The notes under the pieces were generated by a model. That model saw only the letters and a list, made by a program, of their open reading frames with translations. It did not search any database and was not told the origin of the DNA. DNA of 64,000 bases from Sinorhizobium medicae. Lineage in GTDB: Bacteria; Pseudomonadota; Alphaproteobacteria; Rhizobiales; Rhizobiaceae. The stretch spans positions 1 to 64,000 of the forward strand of contig NZ_VITA01000004.1 in the NCBI RefSeq assembly GCF_007827695.1, written 5' to 3'. Each line of letters opens with the position of its first letter. The first letter of the stretch is position 1. A program made the translations under genes and the position numbers. Shown piece by piece: positions 34,169-43,544 of this stretch.

Positions 34169-34290
34169 CGCCGTCCCGCCTGTTGATGCCGTGGGTCATC
34201 GCCCCGCGCCGAGTCGGCGCAGTGCGTGGGAGTGGTCTAGCCTATGTCCTCCCGGATGTGAATCGGTTGAAGGACGAAGGAGGACGGTGA

Positions 34291-36495
34291 TCACAGGAAA
34301 CTCTGCGGATCGATGTCGAGTTGGACGCTGATCGATCCGCGCTCCTTGGGGCCGGCCGCGATCATCGCCCGGACGAAAGTCTGCATGTCGCTGTTGCGCC
34401 GCCCGTGGACGAGCAGCCGGAAGCGATGCCGGCCGCGGATGAGCGCGAGCGGTGCTTCCGCCGGTCCGAGGATCGCGATGCCGTCGACGCGCGGCGCCGC
34501 GTTGCGCAATCCGCGGGCATGGCCCTCGGCATCGCCGCGGCTGTCGGCGGAAACGATGATCGAGGCGAGCCGGCCGAACGGAGGCAGCGCCGCCCTTTCC
34601 CGCTCATGGATTTCGCGCTGGTAGAAAGCATCGGAATCGCCCGACACGATCGCCTGCATGACCGGATGCTGCGGCTGATAGGTCTGCAGAAGGCCGAGGC
34701 TCTTGAGGCCCGTCCGGCCGGCGCGGCCAGTCACCTGAGAAAGCAGCTGAAATGTCCGTTCGGCCGCGCGCGGGTCGCCATTGGCAAGCCCCAGATCCGC
34801 ATCGACGATGCCGACCAGCGTCATATTCGGGAAGTTGTGCCCTTTGGCAACGAGCTGCGTGCCGATGACGATGTCCGCCTCGCCGCGAGCGATCGCCTCG
34901 AGCTCCAGCCGCAGCCGCTTGACCCCCATCAGGTCGGAGGAAAGCACGATGGTGCGCGCGTCCGGAAAGTGCCGTTCGACCTCTTCGGCAATGCGCTCGA
35001 CGCCGGGGCCGCAGGCAACGAGATGGTCGAGCGTGCCGCATTCCGGACAGGCTTCAGGGGTTCTCTCCGAGTAGCCGCAATGATGGCACTGGATCTGGCC
35101 GCGGAAGCGGTGCTCGACGAGCCAGCTCGAGCAGTCCGGGCACTGGAAACGATGGCCGCAGACACGGCAGAGCGTCAGCGGTGCGTAGCCGCGCCGATTG
35201 AGAAAGAGGAGCGCCTGCTGGCTGCGGCCGATCGTCTTGCCGATATGGTTCACGAGCACCGGCGAGAGGAAGCCGCCGCGTTCCGGCGGATGACGGCGCA
35301 TGTCGACTATGCCGAGATCCGGCAGCGCCGCATCGCCGTAACGGGTCGGCAGATGGATCGGCCGGTAACGGCCCATCTCACCGTTTACCCGGCTCTCGAC
35401 GGAAGGCGTGGCGGAGACGAGTACAACCGGAAAATTGCCGATGCGCCCGCGCACGACAGCCATGTCGCGCGCGTTGTAGAAAACGCGGTCCTCCTGCTTG
35501 TATGCGGGGTCGTGCTCTTCGTCGACGATGATGAGCCCGAGTTCTTCGAAGGGCAGGAACAACGCCGAGCGGGCGCCGGCGACGACGCGCACCTGACCGG
35601 TCGTCACCTGCCGCCAGACCTTCTCCCGCGTGCGCGGCGCGAGATCGGAGTGCCACTCCGCCGGCTTGGCGCCGAAACGGTCCTGGAAGCGTTCGAGAAA
35701 GCTTGCGGTAAGCGCGATCTCCGGCAGCAGGATCAGGACCTGTCTGCCGGCGCGCAGCGTGGCCGCGATCGCCTCGAAATACACCTCCGTCTTGCCGGAG
35801 CCGGTAATGCCGTCGATCAGCGAAACCGAGAACTTCCGCTCCTCGACGGCCGCCAGCAGGTCGACAGCCGCCTGCCTTTGCGGTCCTTCGAGGCGGGGCG
35901 CGGCGAAGGCTGGATCCGGTAGCGCGACGACGGGTGGCGGCGGCATGAAGACGGTTTCGAACACGCCCTGCGACGCCAGCCCGTCGATGACGCTGGACGA
36001 AACCCCGGCGGCATGCGCGAGCCCCGAGCGGGTCCAGGATAGTCCGTCGCTCGCTCTGGCAAGGACGCGCTCGCGCGCCGTCGTCATACGCTCGGGCCTC
36101 ATGTCGGTCAGCCGCAGCGCTTCCACCATCGGCTCCGGATCGAAAGCCGCAGGCGCCCGCAGGGCCATGCGGGCGACGAGGCCTGGCGGCGTCAGCGTGT
36201 AGGCAGCAACCCAATCGAGAAAGGCGCGCATCTCGGGGCTGAGCGGCGGGCAATCGAAGACCTTTTCGATCGCCCTCAGCTTCTTCGGGTCGACGCCGCC
36301 GTCGTCTTCGCCGTCCCAGACGACGCCGACGACGAAACGGGGGCCGAGCGGCACTTGGACGATCGACCCCGGCTCGACCGCCATGCCCTCCGGCACCGCG
36401 TAGGAATAGGCCCTCGGCGCCGGCATGGGCACGAGGACGGGCACCACGCGGCGGTCCAGTACGGGGCCGAATAGATCGGTTGAATCAAGAGTCAT
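34291..36495 (-). CDS. priA: Primosomal replication helicase PriA
   Basis: A 734-residue superfamily 2 DNA helicase that reloads the replisome at stalled forks. The N-terminal DNA-binding domain covers about residues 1-110. Walker A is GITGSGKTEV (229-238), the DEAH-type box DEEH is at 325-328, and the family's zinc-binding cysteines are C443, C446, C452, C455, C470, C473, C483 and C486. Motif VI reads LSQVTGRAGR. The zinc domain and length are normal. Confidence 0.97.
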   Translation of the reverse strand: MTLDSTDLFGPVLDRRVVPVLVPMPAPRAYSYAVPEGMAVEPGSIVQVPLGPRFVVGVVWDGEDDGGVDPKKLRAIEKVFDCPPLSPEMRAFLDWVAAYTLTPPGLVARMALRAPAAFDPEPMVEALRLTDMRPERMTTARERVLARASDGLSWTRSGLAHAAGVSSSVIDGLASQGVFETVFMPPPPVVALPDPAFAAPRLEGPQRQAAVDLLAAVEERKFSVSLIDGITGSGKTEVYFEAIAATLRAGRQVLILLPEIALTASFLERFQDRFGAKPAEWHSDLAPRTREKVWRQVTTGQVRVVAGARSALFLPFEELGLIIVDEEHDPAYKQEDRVFYNARDMAVVRGRIGNFPVVLVSATPSVESRVNGEMGRYRPIHLPTRYGDAALPDLGIVDMRRHPPERGGFLSPVLVNHIGKTIGRSQQALLFLNRRGYAPLTLCRVCGHRFQCPDCSSWLVEHRFRGQIQCHHCGYSERTPEACPECGTLDHLVACGPGVERIAEEVERHFPDARTIVLSSDLMGVKRLRLELEAIARGEADIVIGTQLVAKGHNFPNMTLVGIVDADLGLANGDPRAAERTFQLLSQVTGRAGRTGLKSLGLLQTYQPQHPVMQAIVSGDSDAFYQREIHERERAALPPFGRLASIIVSADSRGDAEGHARGLRNAAPRVDGIAILGPAEAPLALIRGRHRFRLLVHGRRNSDMQTFVRAMIAAGPKERGSISVQLDIDPQSFL

Positions 36496-36670
36496 TTTGC
36501 CGTGACCTTGCCACCGCTTTCAGTTAAAGAAAACTCGCAGCGAACCGCTGCCTTGCAGAAAGCAGGGTTTGTCACGGTTCCAACCGAGTTTCAACGCGCG
36601 CGATACCCGCCAAGGAATTTCCTGCTGCGGAGATGCGCCCGAAACGGCTGAGTGCCAAAGGAAGACTCCG

Positions 36671-37324
36671 ATGAAATTTTTCGTTGATACCGCCGATGTG
36701 AAGGACATCCGGGAGCTGAACGACCTCGGCCTGCTCGACGGCGTCACCACCAATCCGTCATTGATCCTGAAGGCCGGCCGCGACATCGTCGAGGTCACCA
36801 AGGAAATCTGCTCGATCGTCGAGGGACCGGTTTCCGCCGAGGTCACCGCTACCGAATACAGTGCGATGATGAAGGAAGCGGCCGCACTTTCGAAGATCGC
36901 CGACAACATTTGCATCAAGCTGCCGCTGACGCTCGACGGCCTCAAGGCCTGCAAGGCGCTGACCTCGGACGGTCACCAGACCAACGTGACGCTTTGCTTC
37001 TCGGCCAACCAGGCCCTGCTCGCCGCCAAGGCCGGTGCGACATTCGTTTCGCCCTTCATCGGCCGCCTCGACGACATCGCCGTCGACGGCATGGATCTGA
37101 TCCGCGAGATCCGCCACATCTACGACAATTACGGCTACGAGACCGAGATCCTCGCCGCCTCGGTGCGCACGGTCAACCACGTCAAGGAAGCCGCGCTCAT
37201 CGGCGCCGACGTCGTCACCGCGCCGCCGGCGACGCTGAAGGCGCTGGTCAAGCACCCGCTGACCGACAAGGGTCTCGAAACGTTCCTCGCCGACTGGGCC
37301 AAGACAGGCCAGAAGATCGCCTGA
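36671..37324 (+). CDS. tal: Transaldolase (short TalC/FSA-like type)
   Basis: A 217-residue TIM-barrel transaldolase of the short class. The pentose-phosphate pathway enzyme forms a Schiff base on the Lys in [15 protein letters not shown] (K84). The N-terminal [10 protein letters not shown] is the class hallmark and fixes the start at 36671. Gln/Tyr choices that separate transaldolase from fructose-6-phosphate aldolase cannot be settled by eye, but rhizobia use this type as transaldolase. It is divergent from priA. Confidence 0.93.
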   Translation: MKFFVDTADVKDIRELNDLGLLDGVTTNPSLILKAGRDIVEVTKEICSIVEGPVSAEVTATEYSAMMKEAAALSKIADNICIKLPLTLDGLKACKALTSDGHQTNVTLCFSANQALLAAKAGATFVSPFIGRLDDIAVDGMDLIREIRHIYDNYGYETEILAASVRTVNHVKEAALIGADVVTAPPATLKALVKHPLTDKGLETFLADWAKTGQKIA

Positions 37325-37351
37325 TCCTACGGCATTGGGCAGATTTTTAAG

Positions 37352-37377
37352 GGCCTCGCAGCAATGCGGGGCTTTTT
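37352..37377 (+). terminator. Terminator after transaldolase
   Basis: GCCTCGCA (37353-37360), loop GCAA, TGCGGGGC (37365-37372) with one G-T pair, then five T. A good Rho-independent terminator 28 bp after the tal stop. Confidence 0.88.
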
Positions 37378-37398
37378 CGTCTGTACGGGGTGACTCTC

Positions 37399-38865
37399 TC
37401 AGCTTTCGGAGGAACGGCAATCGAGAAAGCCGCGGTAGAGGCGAATCGTCGGTTCGAAATGACTATGGTAAAGCAGTTGCCCGGCGTTTGGCAGCGACAA
37501 GACCGGCACGCCCCCGAGCGACTGTGCCAGTTTGCGTCTCTCTGTGACGGAATGGATGAAATCCTGCGCCCCGTGGAGAAAAACGGCACGGCAGCCTGGC
37601 ACGGGAAATCCGCTCCAGTCAGGCAAAGCCTGGTGATAAAAATCGTGCTTTATCGACTGCACCGAGGAGGCAAAGAACTTTCGCATCCTCTCGCCGCCGA
37701 AAGGCACTCCATATTCGGCGTCGATGATCGCCAAATCAGCCATATTGGGGCGATAGACGCTTAGAAGCAGATGCTTTAGCGTCTCCGGACGACGAATTCG
37801 CCGTCCATAAAAATCCATCAGGCGAGAGTAAAGGTGCCATTGGTGCATCGAGACGGTGAACAAGCCGGATCGAAGTCGCCCGGCTGTAGTTCGTGACGTG
37901 GTCGGCTTCACCGTTGCTCCAACCAAGGCAAGGGAAGACACCCGATCAGGGTGACGGCGAGCATATTCCAGCCCGTAAGCCGTTCCGCTTATGCAAGCCA
38001 TGATATCGACCAGGTCGCCGCAAAAATGCTTTCGCGCGAGATCGATCCCTTCGCAGGCGTGATCGAGATGGGCGGAGACATTCAAAGCGGCTGTTTCTCG
38101 CGACATCGCGCCGTGGCGCAAGGGTATTATCAGGCGCGTGGAGAGAGTTTTGAGCGCCTCGATATCTCCTTCCCTGAGGTCCGGAAGGATCATTGGATGC
38201 AGCATTACGGCGGGCCGCCCGTCCACCGGGCCCACGTCCACGAAGCGGTGGCTTTTTCCGGATCGACAACGCAGGCGCAAGGTTCGCGCTCCGGGCGCGA
38301 ACTCCCGCAGGAGATCGTCGAAGTAATCGTCGTGGGGCACGCCGGGGCGGGACACCGACGCGATTTCCAGGAAGACACGCGACAGGGCTCTGCTGGCGAT
38401 CTCCGCCTGTGAACCGCCGCCAAGCTTGCGAGCGAGCGACTTGAACTGGGAGCGCTTCGTTTCGTGACTTACCCCGTCGAGAGCCGCGGCCGCGGCAAGG
38501 TTGAAGCCACAAATCAGTTGCTTCAACAGCCGCCGCTCTGAAGCAAAGAGTGGCTCATCGGAAGCAAGCTTACCGACCGCATCGAATAACGCAGAATCGC
38601 GGAGGACGATGAGGCGCGTGGGGCGGTCACTACCGCCGGGTACAATCACAGCCAGGCCATCATCAAGAAGAATCCCACTGCGCAATTCGCCTTGACGGCT
38701 CAAACCATCGGCAATGTTCTGCCACAATGCATTTTGCAGTTCCGCGTGTTTCAGTGGGCGAGGAATACCGTCGGCAAGGCCGGTGACCTCGCTATCGAAG
38801 CGGGCGGCCTTTCCGGTAACATCGCAACGGCCGACCAAGGGATGACCGGCACGGCGAACGGTCAC
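37399..38865 (-). CDS. Fusion of a LuxR-like HTH and an alpha/beta-hydrolase-like domain
   Basis: Up to 488 residues. Residues about 106-160 match the LuxR-type HTH pattern (ASERRLLKQLICG, then ETKRSQFKSLARKLGGGSQAE). Residues about 210-480 resemble an alpha/beta hydrolase: GLEYARRHPDRVSSLALVG after the nucleophile elbow and FLHGAQD (D435) for the acid. The elbow reads ACISGTAYG instead of GxSxGG, and the usual GH is replaced by GQLLYHSH (H467, H469), so catalysis is doubtful. The 5' end is unsure: the only ATG (38865) lies opposite the lipoprotein fragment, so the gene's own start may have been lost or may be a TTG such as 38727. Confidence 0.7.
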   Translation of the reverse strand: MTVRRAGHPLVGRCDVTGKAARFDSEVTGLADGIPRPLKHAELQNALWQNIADGLSRQGELRSGILLDDGLAVIVPGGSDRPTRLIVLRDSALFDAVGKLASDEPLFASERRLLKQLICGFNLAAAAALDGVSHETKRSQFKSLARKLGGGSQAEIASRALSRVFLEIASVSRPGVPHDDYFDDLLREFAPGARTLRLRCRSGKSHRFVDVGPVDGRPAVMLHPMILPDLREGDIEALKTLSTRLIIPLRHGAMSRETAALNVSAHLDHACEGIDLARKHFCGDLVDIMACISGTAYGLEYARRHPDRVSSLALVGATVKPTTSRTTAGRLRSGLFTVSMHQWHLYSRLMDFYGRRIRRPETLKHLLLSVYRPNMADLAIIDAEYGVPFGGERMRKFFASSVQSIKHDFYHQALPDWSGFPVPGCRAVFLHGAQDFIHSVTERRKLAQSLGGVPVLSLPNAGQLLYHSHFEPTIRLYRGFLDCRSSES

Positions 38866-38961
38866 TTCTATGGATCGAAGGCCCAGGAAGTTGGCGGCAC
38901 CTTCGATCTGAAGGGCGGCGGCGCGACGATGGTTGGCGGGTACGGGGCCGTCAAACAGTAA
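38761..38961 (+). pseudogene. C-terminal fragment of a TbpB-like surface lipoprotein gene
   Basis: The last 66 codons of a frame that stays open from 38692 read like the C-terminus of a TbpB-type beta-barrel lipoprotein: GMTGTANGHFYGSKAQEVGG followed by a final GGYGAVKQ. There is no start codon with a ribosome site, no signal peptide and no lipobox; upstream of about 38760 the DNA is the opposite-strand HTH-hydrolase gene. Its stop overlaps the next ATG (TAATG), the usual coupling of lipoprotein and Slam genes. I read it as a 5'-truncated remnant. Confidence 0.65.
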
Positions 38962-40128
38962 TGGGTCGCACGGTCTTCATGGCGGGCCTCCTTCTAGCAG
39001 GCGTGGCGACGGCTTCGGTTGCCGCCACGCCTGCCGAGATCGACGCCGGTTTCAAGCGCGATGACCGACGCCGGCACGGGCCGGGTGGATAGCGCCATAG
39101 AGGGCCTCCGGTTGCTTCTGTCGGAGACCGACGCCCCGCGCATCAGGCTTGAACTGGCGCGGCTGCTCCTGCGCATGGGCGACAACGCCGGTGCGCTTGC
39201 GCTGTTTCGCGAGGTTTATCTGGACAAGGAAACGCCGCAAAAGGTTCGCCGCAACATTCTTCCCTATATCGAAGAGGCGGAGTTGCGTGTGCTTCGCATC
39301 CGTTACGGGGCCAGGATCGTCACCGACAGCAATCCGTCCAAGGTCGGCGAGGGCGGCACGATCTATTTCAACGGCATCCCGCTCGAGTATCAGCCGCCGG
39401 CACAGAAGGAGATCTCCTACGGTATCGAGCCGTGGTTCTCCGCGGAAAAACTCTGGCAGAACGGCTACATCACAAAGTTTCATACATCGGCGCGACTTTT
39501 CGAGGAGGATGATCTGCGAGCGGGGTATTTTCGGCTTGCGGCCACCAAGCAAGTCGCCGCAATACCCGGTCTCTTTATCCAGGCAAGCGTCGACACCGGG
39601 CTCTCTCTAGATAGTTCATATGTGCTGCCCACCGCCGAATCCTGGAAGCGGTTCCGACTATCCGATACGATGGGTGTCGGTCTTGGCGGCCAGGCGGGAT
39701 ACATGTTTGCGCAGGAGAAGGATGTCTCCGGGCCGTTCTACAGGGCGTATGTTTTCGGAGACTGGACATTCCAGCCTGATGCCACGGTGTTCGGGAAAAT
39801 TTCAGCAGAAACGCTCAGAAGTCGGAATGATCACTATAGCTTCGTTTCCACAAAGATCGACTTCGGATTTAATTTCCGCATCGCCGATATACAGTTGACG
39901 CCGCAAATAAGCTGGAAGAAAACGAATTTCGCCGAACATGGCACTTTCTGGGCCAGCCATCGTCGAGATACGACGACAAGGCCGGAGATAATGATCTCAA
40001 GCGACCGTTTTGAGTGGAATGGGATCCGCCCCGAGGTGAGCGTCTTTTATGAGAAGCGCACCAGCAACGTCCCACTCTACGAGTATGATCAATTTGGCGG
40101 CCATTTGAATTTGCGCAAGCTGTTCTGA
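38961..40128 (+). pseudogene. Frameshifted Slam (surface lipoprotein assembly modifier) gene
   Basis: Slam proteins are outer-membrane barrels that move lipoproteins to the cell surface. A Sec signal peptide is coded from ATG 38961 (MGRTVFMAGLLLAGVATA, cleavage about VAA), but that frame stops at 39092. The main domain continues in the +1 frame from about 39058: TPR-like helices (ELARLLLRMGDNAGALALF) and then a beta-strand-rich barrel of about 280 residues ending in Phe. Removing one base at about 39057 restores one reading frame of about 388 codons. Either a decayed gene or a sequence error. The 3' third is visibly less GC-rich than its surroundings. Confidence 0.7.
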
Positions 40129-40188
40129 CGAATGAATGATTCGGCGCTATCAACCTGATGTTCTTGCCTGCAGTCACCGGCTCGAGCA

Positions 40189-41337
40189 TCAGGAGCTTTC
40201 TTGGTCGCCCTCATCTGCCATAAGGCCAGTTTGCCGCATACCGTCGATCCACGTGGCGCCTTCCCGGCGAATGACGCGACGCGGGCGCACCCCACAGCGG
40301 CGGTGCACTTCCGCTGCCAATAGCTCGGAATGGGTGACGATCCAGATCTGGCTCTCGCGCGCGGCGCTCGCGATCATAGCGGCCAACGCCGGAAGCATAT
40401 CGGGATGAAGGCTTGTCTCCGGCTCGTTCAGCGCAATAAATCGCGGGCGGCGATAGGATAAGAGCGCAGCCGCCAGCGCCAGAAACCGCATCTGCCCGTC
40501 CGAAAGCTCGCGCGGCGAAAACGGCCGTCGCGGAAATTCCGGCAGGACGAGCGAGAATTCTGCAAACTGGCCGGGTTCGGGAACGTCCAGATAGGCGCCT
40601 GCGAAAGCGTCCGCGATCGCCCGATCGAGATCGACAGTATCCTGTCTCGTGTGCCGGAGCGTTGCGAAAACCGCGGCCATGTTGAAACCACTCTCGTCCA
40701 GCAGTGGCGCGGTGATCGCGAGACAGGGCATACGCAATGGCGAGTCGCGGTCGGTGCGAAAACCGTGAAAGAAGCGCCATTGATCGACCGCCCTGCGGAA
40801 ACTCCCGATCTCCGGATAGTGGCCGGCGTCGCCAAGCAACGAAATAGCCGTCTCCGACGTCATCGCCTGTTCCGGATAGTCCGCCATCCGCCCGCGCTCG
40901 CCGCGCACGAGGATACCGGGGCCGGCTCGCTTCATCACCGTCACCGGTCGCCGGCCGGTCTCGACGGTGAGTTCCTCCTCCTTGACCTCCGGCTCGTAGG
41001 CGAAACCAGCTGCTGCTTTCGGTGGCCGAAAACCCGCCTCGATACGGTAGCGGAACGTGATGGCCCGCTCCTCGTCCATGAGCTCGGCATCCAGACGGAT
41101 GCGGGCCGGCTTGCCGGCACGGCGCGAGCCGCTCCAGATGGCAGAGGCCATGCCGCCTTCCTCGGCGATCTCCCGGGCGAAGTGACCTCGCACGGCCGCC
41201 TGAACCAGCTGCAGGCCACGATAGAGGTTGGACTTCCCGACACCATTCTCTCCGATGAACAGGTTGACGCCGGCCAGGTCCATACGGATCGAGCGCAGCG
41301 ACCGGTAGTTCTCGGCGAACATCGAGCGAAGCAACAT
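40189..41337 (-). CDS. AAA-family ATPase (AAA_21/RecF-like, COG4637 type)
   Basis: A 382-residue soluble SMC/RecF-like ATPase. Walker A is GENGVGKS (29-36), the ABC-like signature is ELSDGQMRF, and Walker B reads FIALNEPETSLHP, with Asn where Asp is usual before the catalytic Glu; I believe this Asn is common in the COG4637 group. A His in VTHSE follows as in ABC/OLD ATPases. There is no TOPRIM or nuclease domain. Function unknown; it stands alone, separated from the acyltransferase gene by 66 bp. Confidence 0.85.
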   Translation of the reverse strand: MLLRSMFAENYRSLRSIRMDLAGVNLFIGENGVGKSNLYRGLQLVQAAVRGHFAREIAEEGGMASAIWSGSRRAGKPARIRLDAELMDEERAITFRYRIEAGFRPPKAAAGFAYEPEVKEEELTVETGRRPVTVMKRAGPGILVRGERGRMADYPEQAMTSETAISLLGDAGHYPEIGSFRRAVDQWRFFHGFRTDRDSPLRMPCLAITAPLLDESGFNMAAVFATLRHTRQDTVDLDRAIADAFAGAYLDVPEPGQFAEFSLVLPEFPRRPFSPRELSDGQMRFLALAAALLSYRRPRFIALNEPETSLHPDMLPALAAMIASAARESQIWIVTHSELLAAEVHRRCGVRPRRVIRREGATWIDGMRQTGLMADEGDQESS

Positions 41338-41403
41338 GAAAGAGAATTAACTGATCCGCCTGGCGAAATGAACTGCGGGCGCGCAAAACGCCGCCGTGTG
41401 AAC

Positions 41404-42318
41404 CTACCCTGTCCGGACAGACGGCTCGAACGCCGCGTCGCTGTCGGCGGCCAGAGCTTGAACCGTATGCCGCTCAAGTGCCCGGGTTACTTCCATCGGA
41501 TCGCCGTCGAGCGCGTCCGCCGGAATAAGATTGCCTATCCGGAAATCGAAGCGGTCGCCCTTCTTGTTCAGGAGCTCGTGAAACACCGTCATGTCGCGCA
41601 GCTCCGTCGACCACTTCGCAAACCAGTAGAAGAGGCCGGAATTGCGCGCGCTCATATGCACCGGCAGGATCGGCAGGCCGTATTTGCGTGCGAAGCCGAC
41701 CGCGGAGCTTTTCCACGGGCGCTCGTTCAGTCGTCCCTCGGCCCAGTATGCTATGCGGCCGGAAGGGAAGAGCACGGTTGCCTTGCCCTCCTCAATGGCC
41801 CGATTGGTGACCTGAAGCGTCTCGCGCGCCTTGAGCTTAGACTTGTGCTCCTCCCGCCATTCGACCGGGATGACCATTTCCACGAAGCGCGGATTGACGC
41901 GGATCGCGTCGCGATTCGCGAAGAACATCATGTCCGGCCGCCGGCTCTTCAGGAGATCGAACACGGCGATGCCGTCGGCAATGCCCGTCGGATGATTGCT
42001 GACGAGCAGGAAGCCGCCCTTCTCGGGAATACGCTCCGGCCTGTCGGCGCGGATCTCGAGAGCAAGAAGCGAGCTCAGATGTTCGAAGGCCTGGAAACCA
42101 GGCATATTGGCAACGGCATTGGCGAATTCTATCGCCTTGCGGTAGTTGAGAAGCGTGTAGAGAAGGGGCCGCATGACGGGCCAAAGTGGGTGCCGAACGA
42201 TCTTCTGTCCGCGCTCCGCGATCAGCGTATCGACAATATGGCCCGGACGCCCTTGCGAGACCAGCGCAACCGCCTCTGCAAAATGCGCCAGAGCGCTCGC
42301 CGAATCACGTCTCGACAT
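41404..42318 (-). CDS. PlsC-type acyltransferase (putative hemolysin-like)
   Basis: A 304-residue protein with an acyltransferase domain in about residues 90-260. The catalytic motif NHPTGIADG (variant of NHxxxxD) and the FPSGR acceptor motif are present, and LPILPVHMSARNSG follows in the right place. Such domains transfer acyl groups to lysophospholipid or, in rhizobia, lyso-ornithine lipids; the acceptor here is unknown. ATG at 42318 is chosen since GGATGGGA lies before it; an upstream ATG at 42399 lacks this. Confidence 0.85.
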   Translation of the reverse strand: MSRRDSASALAHFAEAVALVSQGRPGHIVDTLIAERGQKIVRHPLWPVMRPLLYTLLNYRKAIEFANAVANMPGFQAFEHLSSLLALEIRADRPERIPEKGGFLLVSNHPTGIADGIAVFDLLKSRRPDMMFFANRDAIRVNPRFVEMVIPVEWREEHKSKLKARETLQVTNRAIEEGKATVLFPSGRIAYWAEGRLNERPWKSSAVGFARKYGLPILPVHMSARNSGLFYWFAKWSTELRDMTVFHELLNKKGDRFDFRIGNLIPADALDGDPMEVTRALERHTVQALAADSDAAFEPSVRTG

Positions 42319-42517
42319 TATCCCATCCGCTGTTGCTGCCCGAACATTGCAGTTCAATATGATCGAACAATGACAAATTCCAAGGGGCCGCCGCAGCAAA
42401 CTTCAGCATGTTAGCAAAAACATAAGACGCCGATGGCATCCTCGGAAGCTGAAACAAGTGCAGCAAGCAGGAGCCTGGATCCGCCAAGCTCCGTCCCGCT
42501 GATCGCGCGTCGGGCCG

Positions 42518-43459
42518 ATGTTGATGAACGAACTCCTTATCATAGGCCATCCGGAAGTGATGGCGGAACGGAAGCGCTGGCTCGCGAGCCTTGCCGAGGA
42601 GCGCCGGCTTTCAGGAAAGACGGTCGAGGCCTATGAGCGCGACACGCGCCAATTTCTGACCTTCCTCACCGGTCACCTGGCTGGGCCGCCGAGGCTCTCG
42701 GACATTCGCGCCCTGCGCCCCGCGGATTTGCGCGGCTTTCTGGCACAGCGCCGCAAAGGCGGCGCTGGCGCGCGCACCCTCGGCCGTGGCTTGGCGGGTC
42801 TGCGTTCCTTCCTGCGCTATCTCGAGAAAAACGGATTGGCCAATGCGGCCGGCGCGGGGGCGGTGCGTTCACCGAAGCAGCCAAAGTCGCTCCCCAAGCC
42901 TCTGACCGACCGCGATGCGCTGAAAGTCGTAACCACCGACTCGCAATTGGCGGAGGAGCCGTGGATCGCCGCTCGCAATGCCGCGGTTCTGACCCTGCTT
43001 TATGGCTGCGGCCTGCGCATAGCGGAGGCACTGGACCTGACGCCCGCCGACTTCACCGAAACGGCCAGGTCCTTGCGGGTCACCGGAAAGGGCGGCAAGA
43101 CACGGATCGTGCCTCTGATCGCAGCCGCCGCGGAAGCGGTGACGACCTACCGGAAGCTTTGTCCTTACCACATCGAGGCTGGAGAACCGATTTTTCGCGG
43201 CGCCCGCGGCGCGAAACTTCAGCCGGCGATCATACAGCGCGAAATGCAGAAGCTGCGCTCCGCACTCGGCCTGCCGGATTCGGCGACGCCGCACGCGCTT
43301 CGCCACTCTTTCGCGACCCATCTTCTTGCGGGCGGCGGGGATCTGCGCACGATACAGGAGCTGCTGGGCCATGCCAGCCTTTCGACGACGCAGGTCTATA
43401 CCGGAGTCGATTCGGCGCGGCTCCTGGAGATCTACGACCGCGCTCATCCGCGCGCCTAA
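42518..43459 (+). CDS. xerC: Tyrosine site-specific recombinase, XerC/XerD type
   Basis: A 313-residue tyrosine recombinase that resolves chromosome dimers at dif with its partner. The SAM-like N-terminal domain covers about residues 14-105. Catalytic residues are R167 (GCGLRIAEAL), K191 or K194 (GKGGKTR), H259 and R262 (PHALRHSFATH), H285 (LLGHASL) and nucleophile Y294 (TTQVYTGVD). C versus D cannot be decided by eye, so the symbol is tentative. ATG 42518 or 42524 could be the start. No attachment site was seen nearby, so it is a housekeeping gene. Confidence 0.88.
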   Translation: MLMNELLIIGHPEVMAERKRWLASLAEERRLSGKTVEAYERDTRQFLTFLTGHLAGPPRLSDIRALRPADLRGFLAQRRKGGAGARTLGRGLAGLRSFLRYLEKNGLANAAGAGAVRSPKQPKSLPKPLTDRDALKVVTTDSQLAEEPWIAARNAAVLTLLYGCGLRIAEALDLTPADFTETARSLRVTGKGGKTRIVPLIAAAAEAVTTYRKLCPYHIEAGEPIFRGARGAKLQPAIIQREMQKLRSALGLPDSATPHALRHSFATHLLAGGGDLRTIQELLGHASLSTTQVYTGVDSARLLEIYDRAHPRA

Positions 43460-43544
43460 AATCCGACGCGCTTGGCCGTTAACCAAGTGCGTTAAGGAAC
43501 CCGTGACCGAGGGGGTGTAGGTTCCAGCAAATGCGGGGGCATCC

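Noticed and set aside
42518-43459. Xer recombinase as a sign of a phage or integrative element
   Set aside because: It is surrounded by housekeeping genes and no att repeats, tRNA or phage genes are nearby, so it is the chromosomal Xer type.
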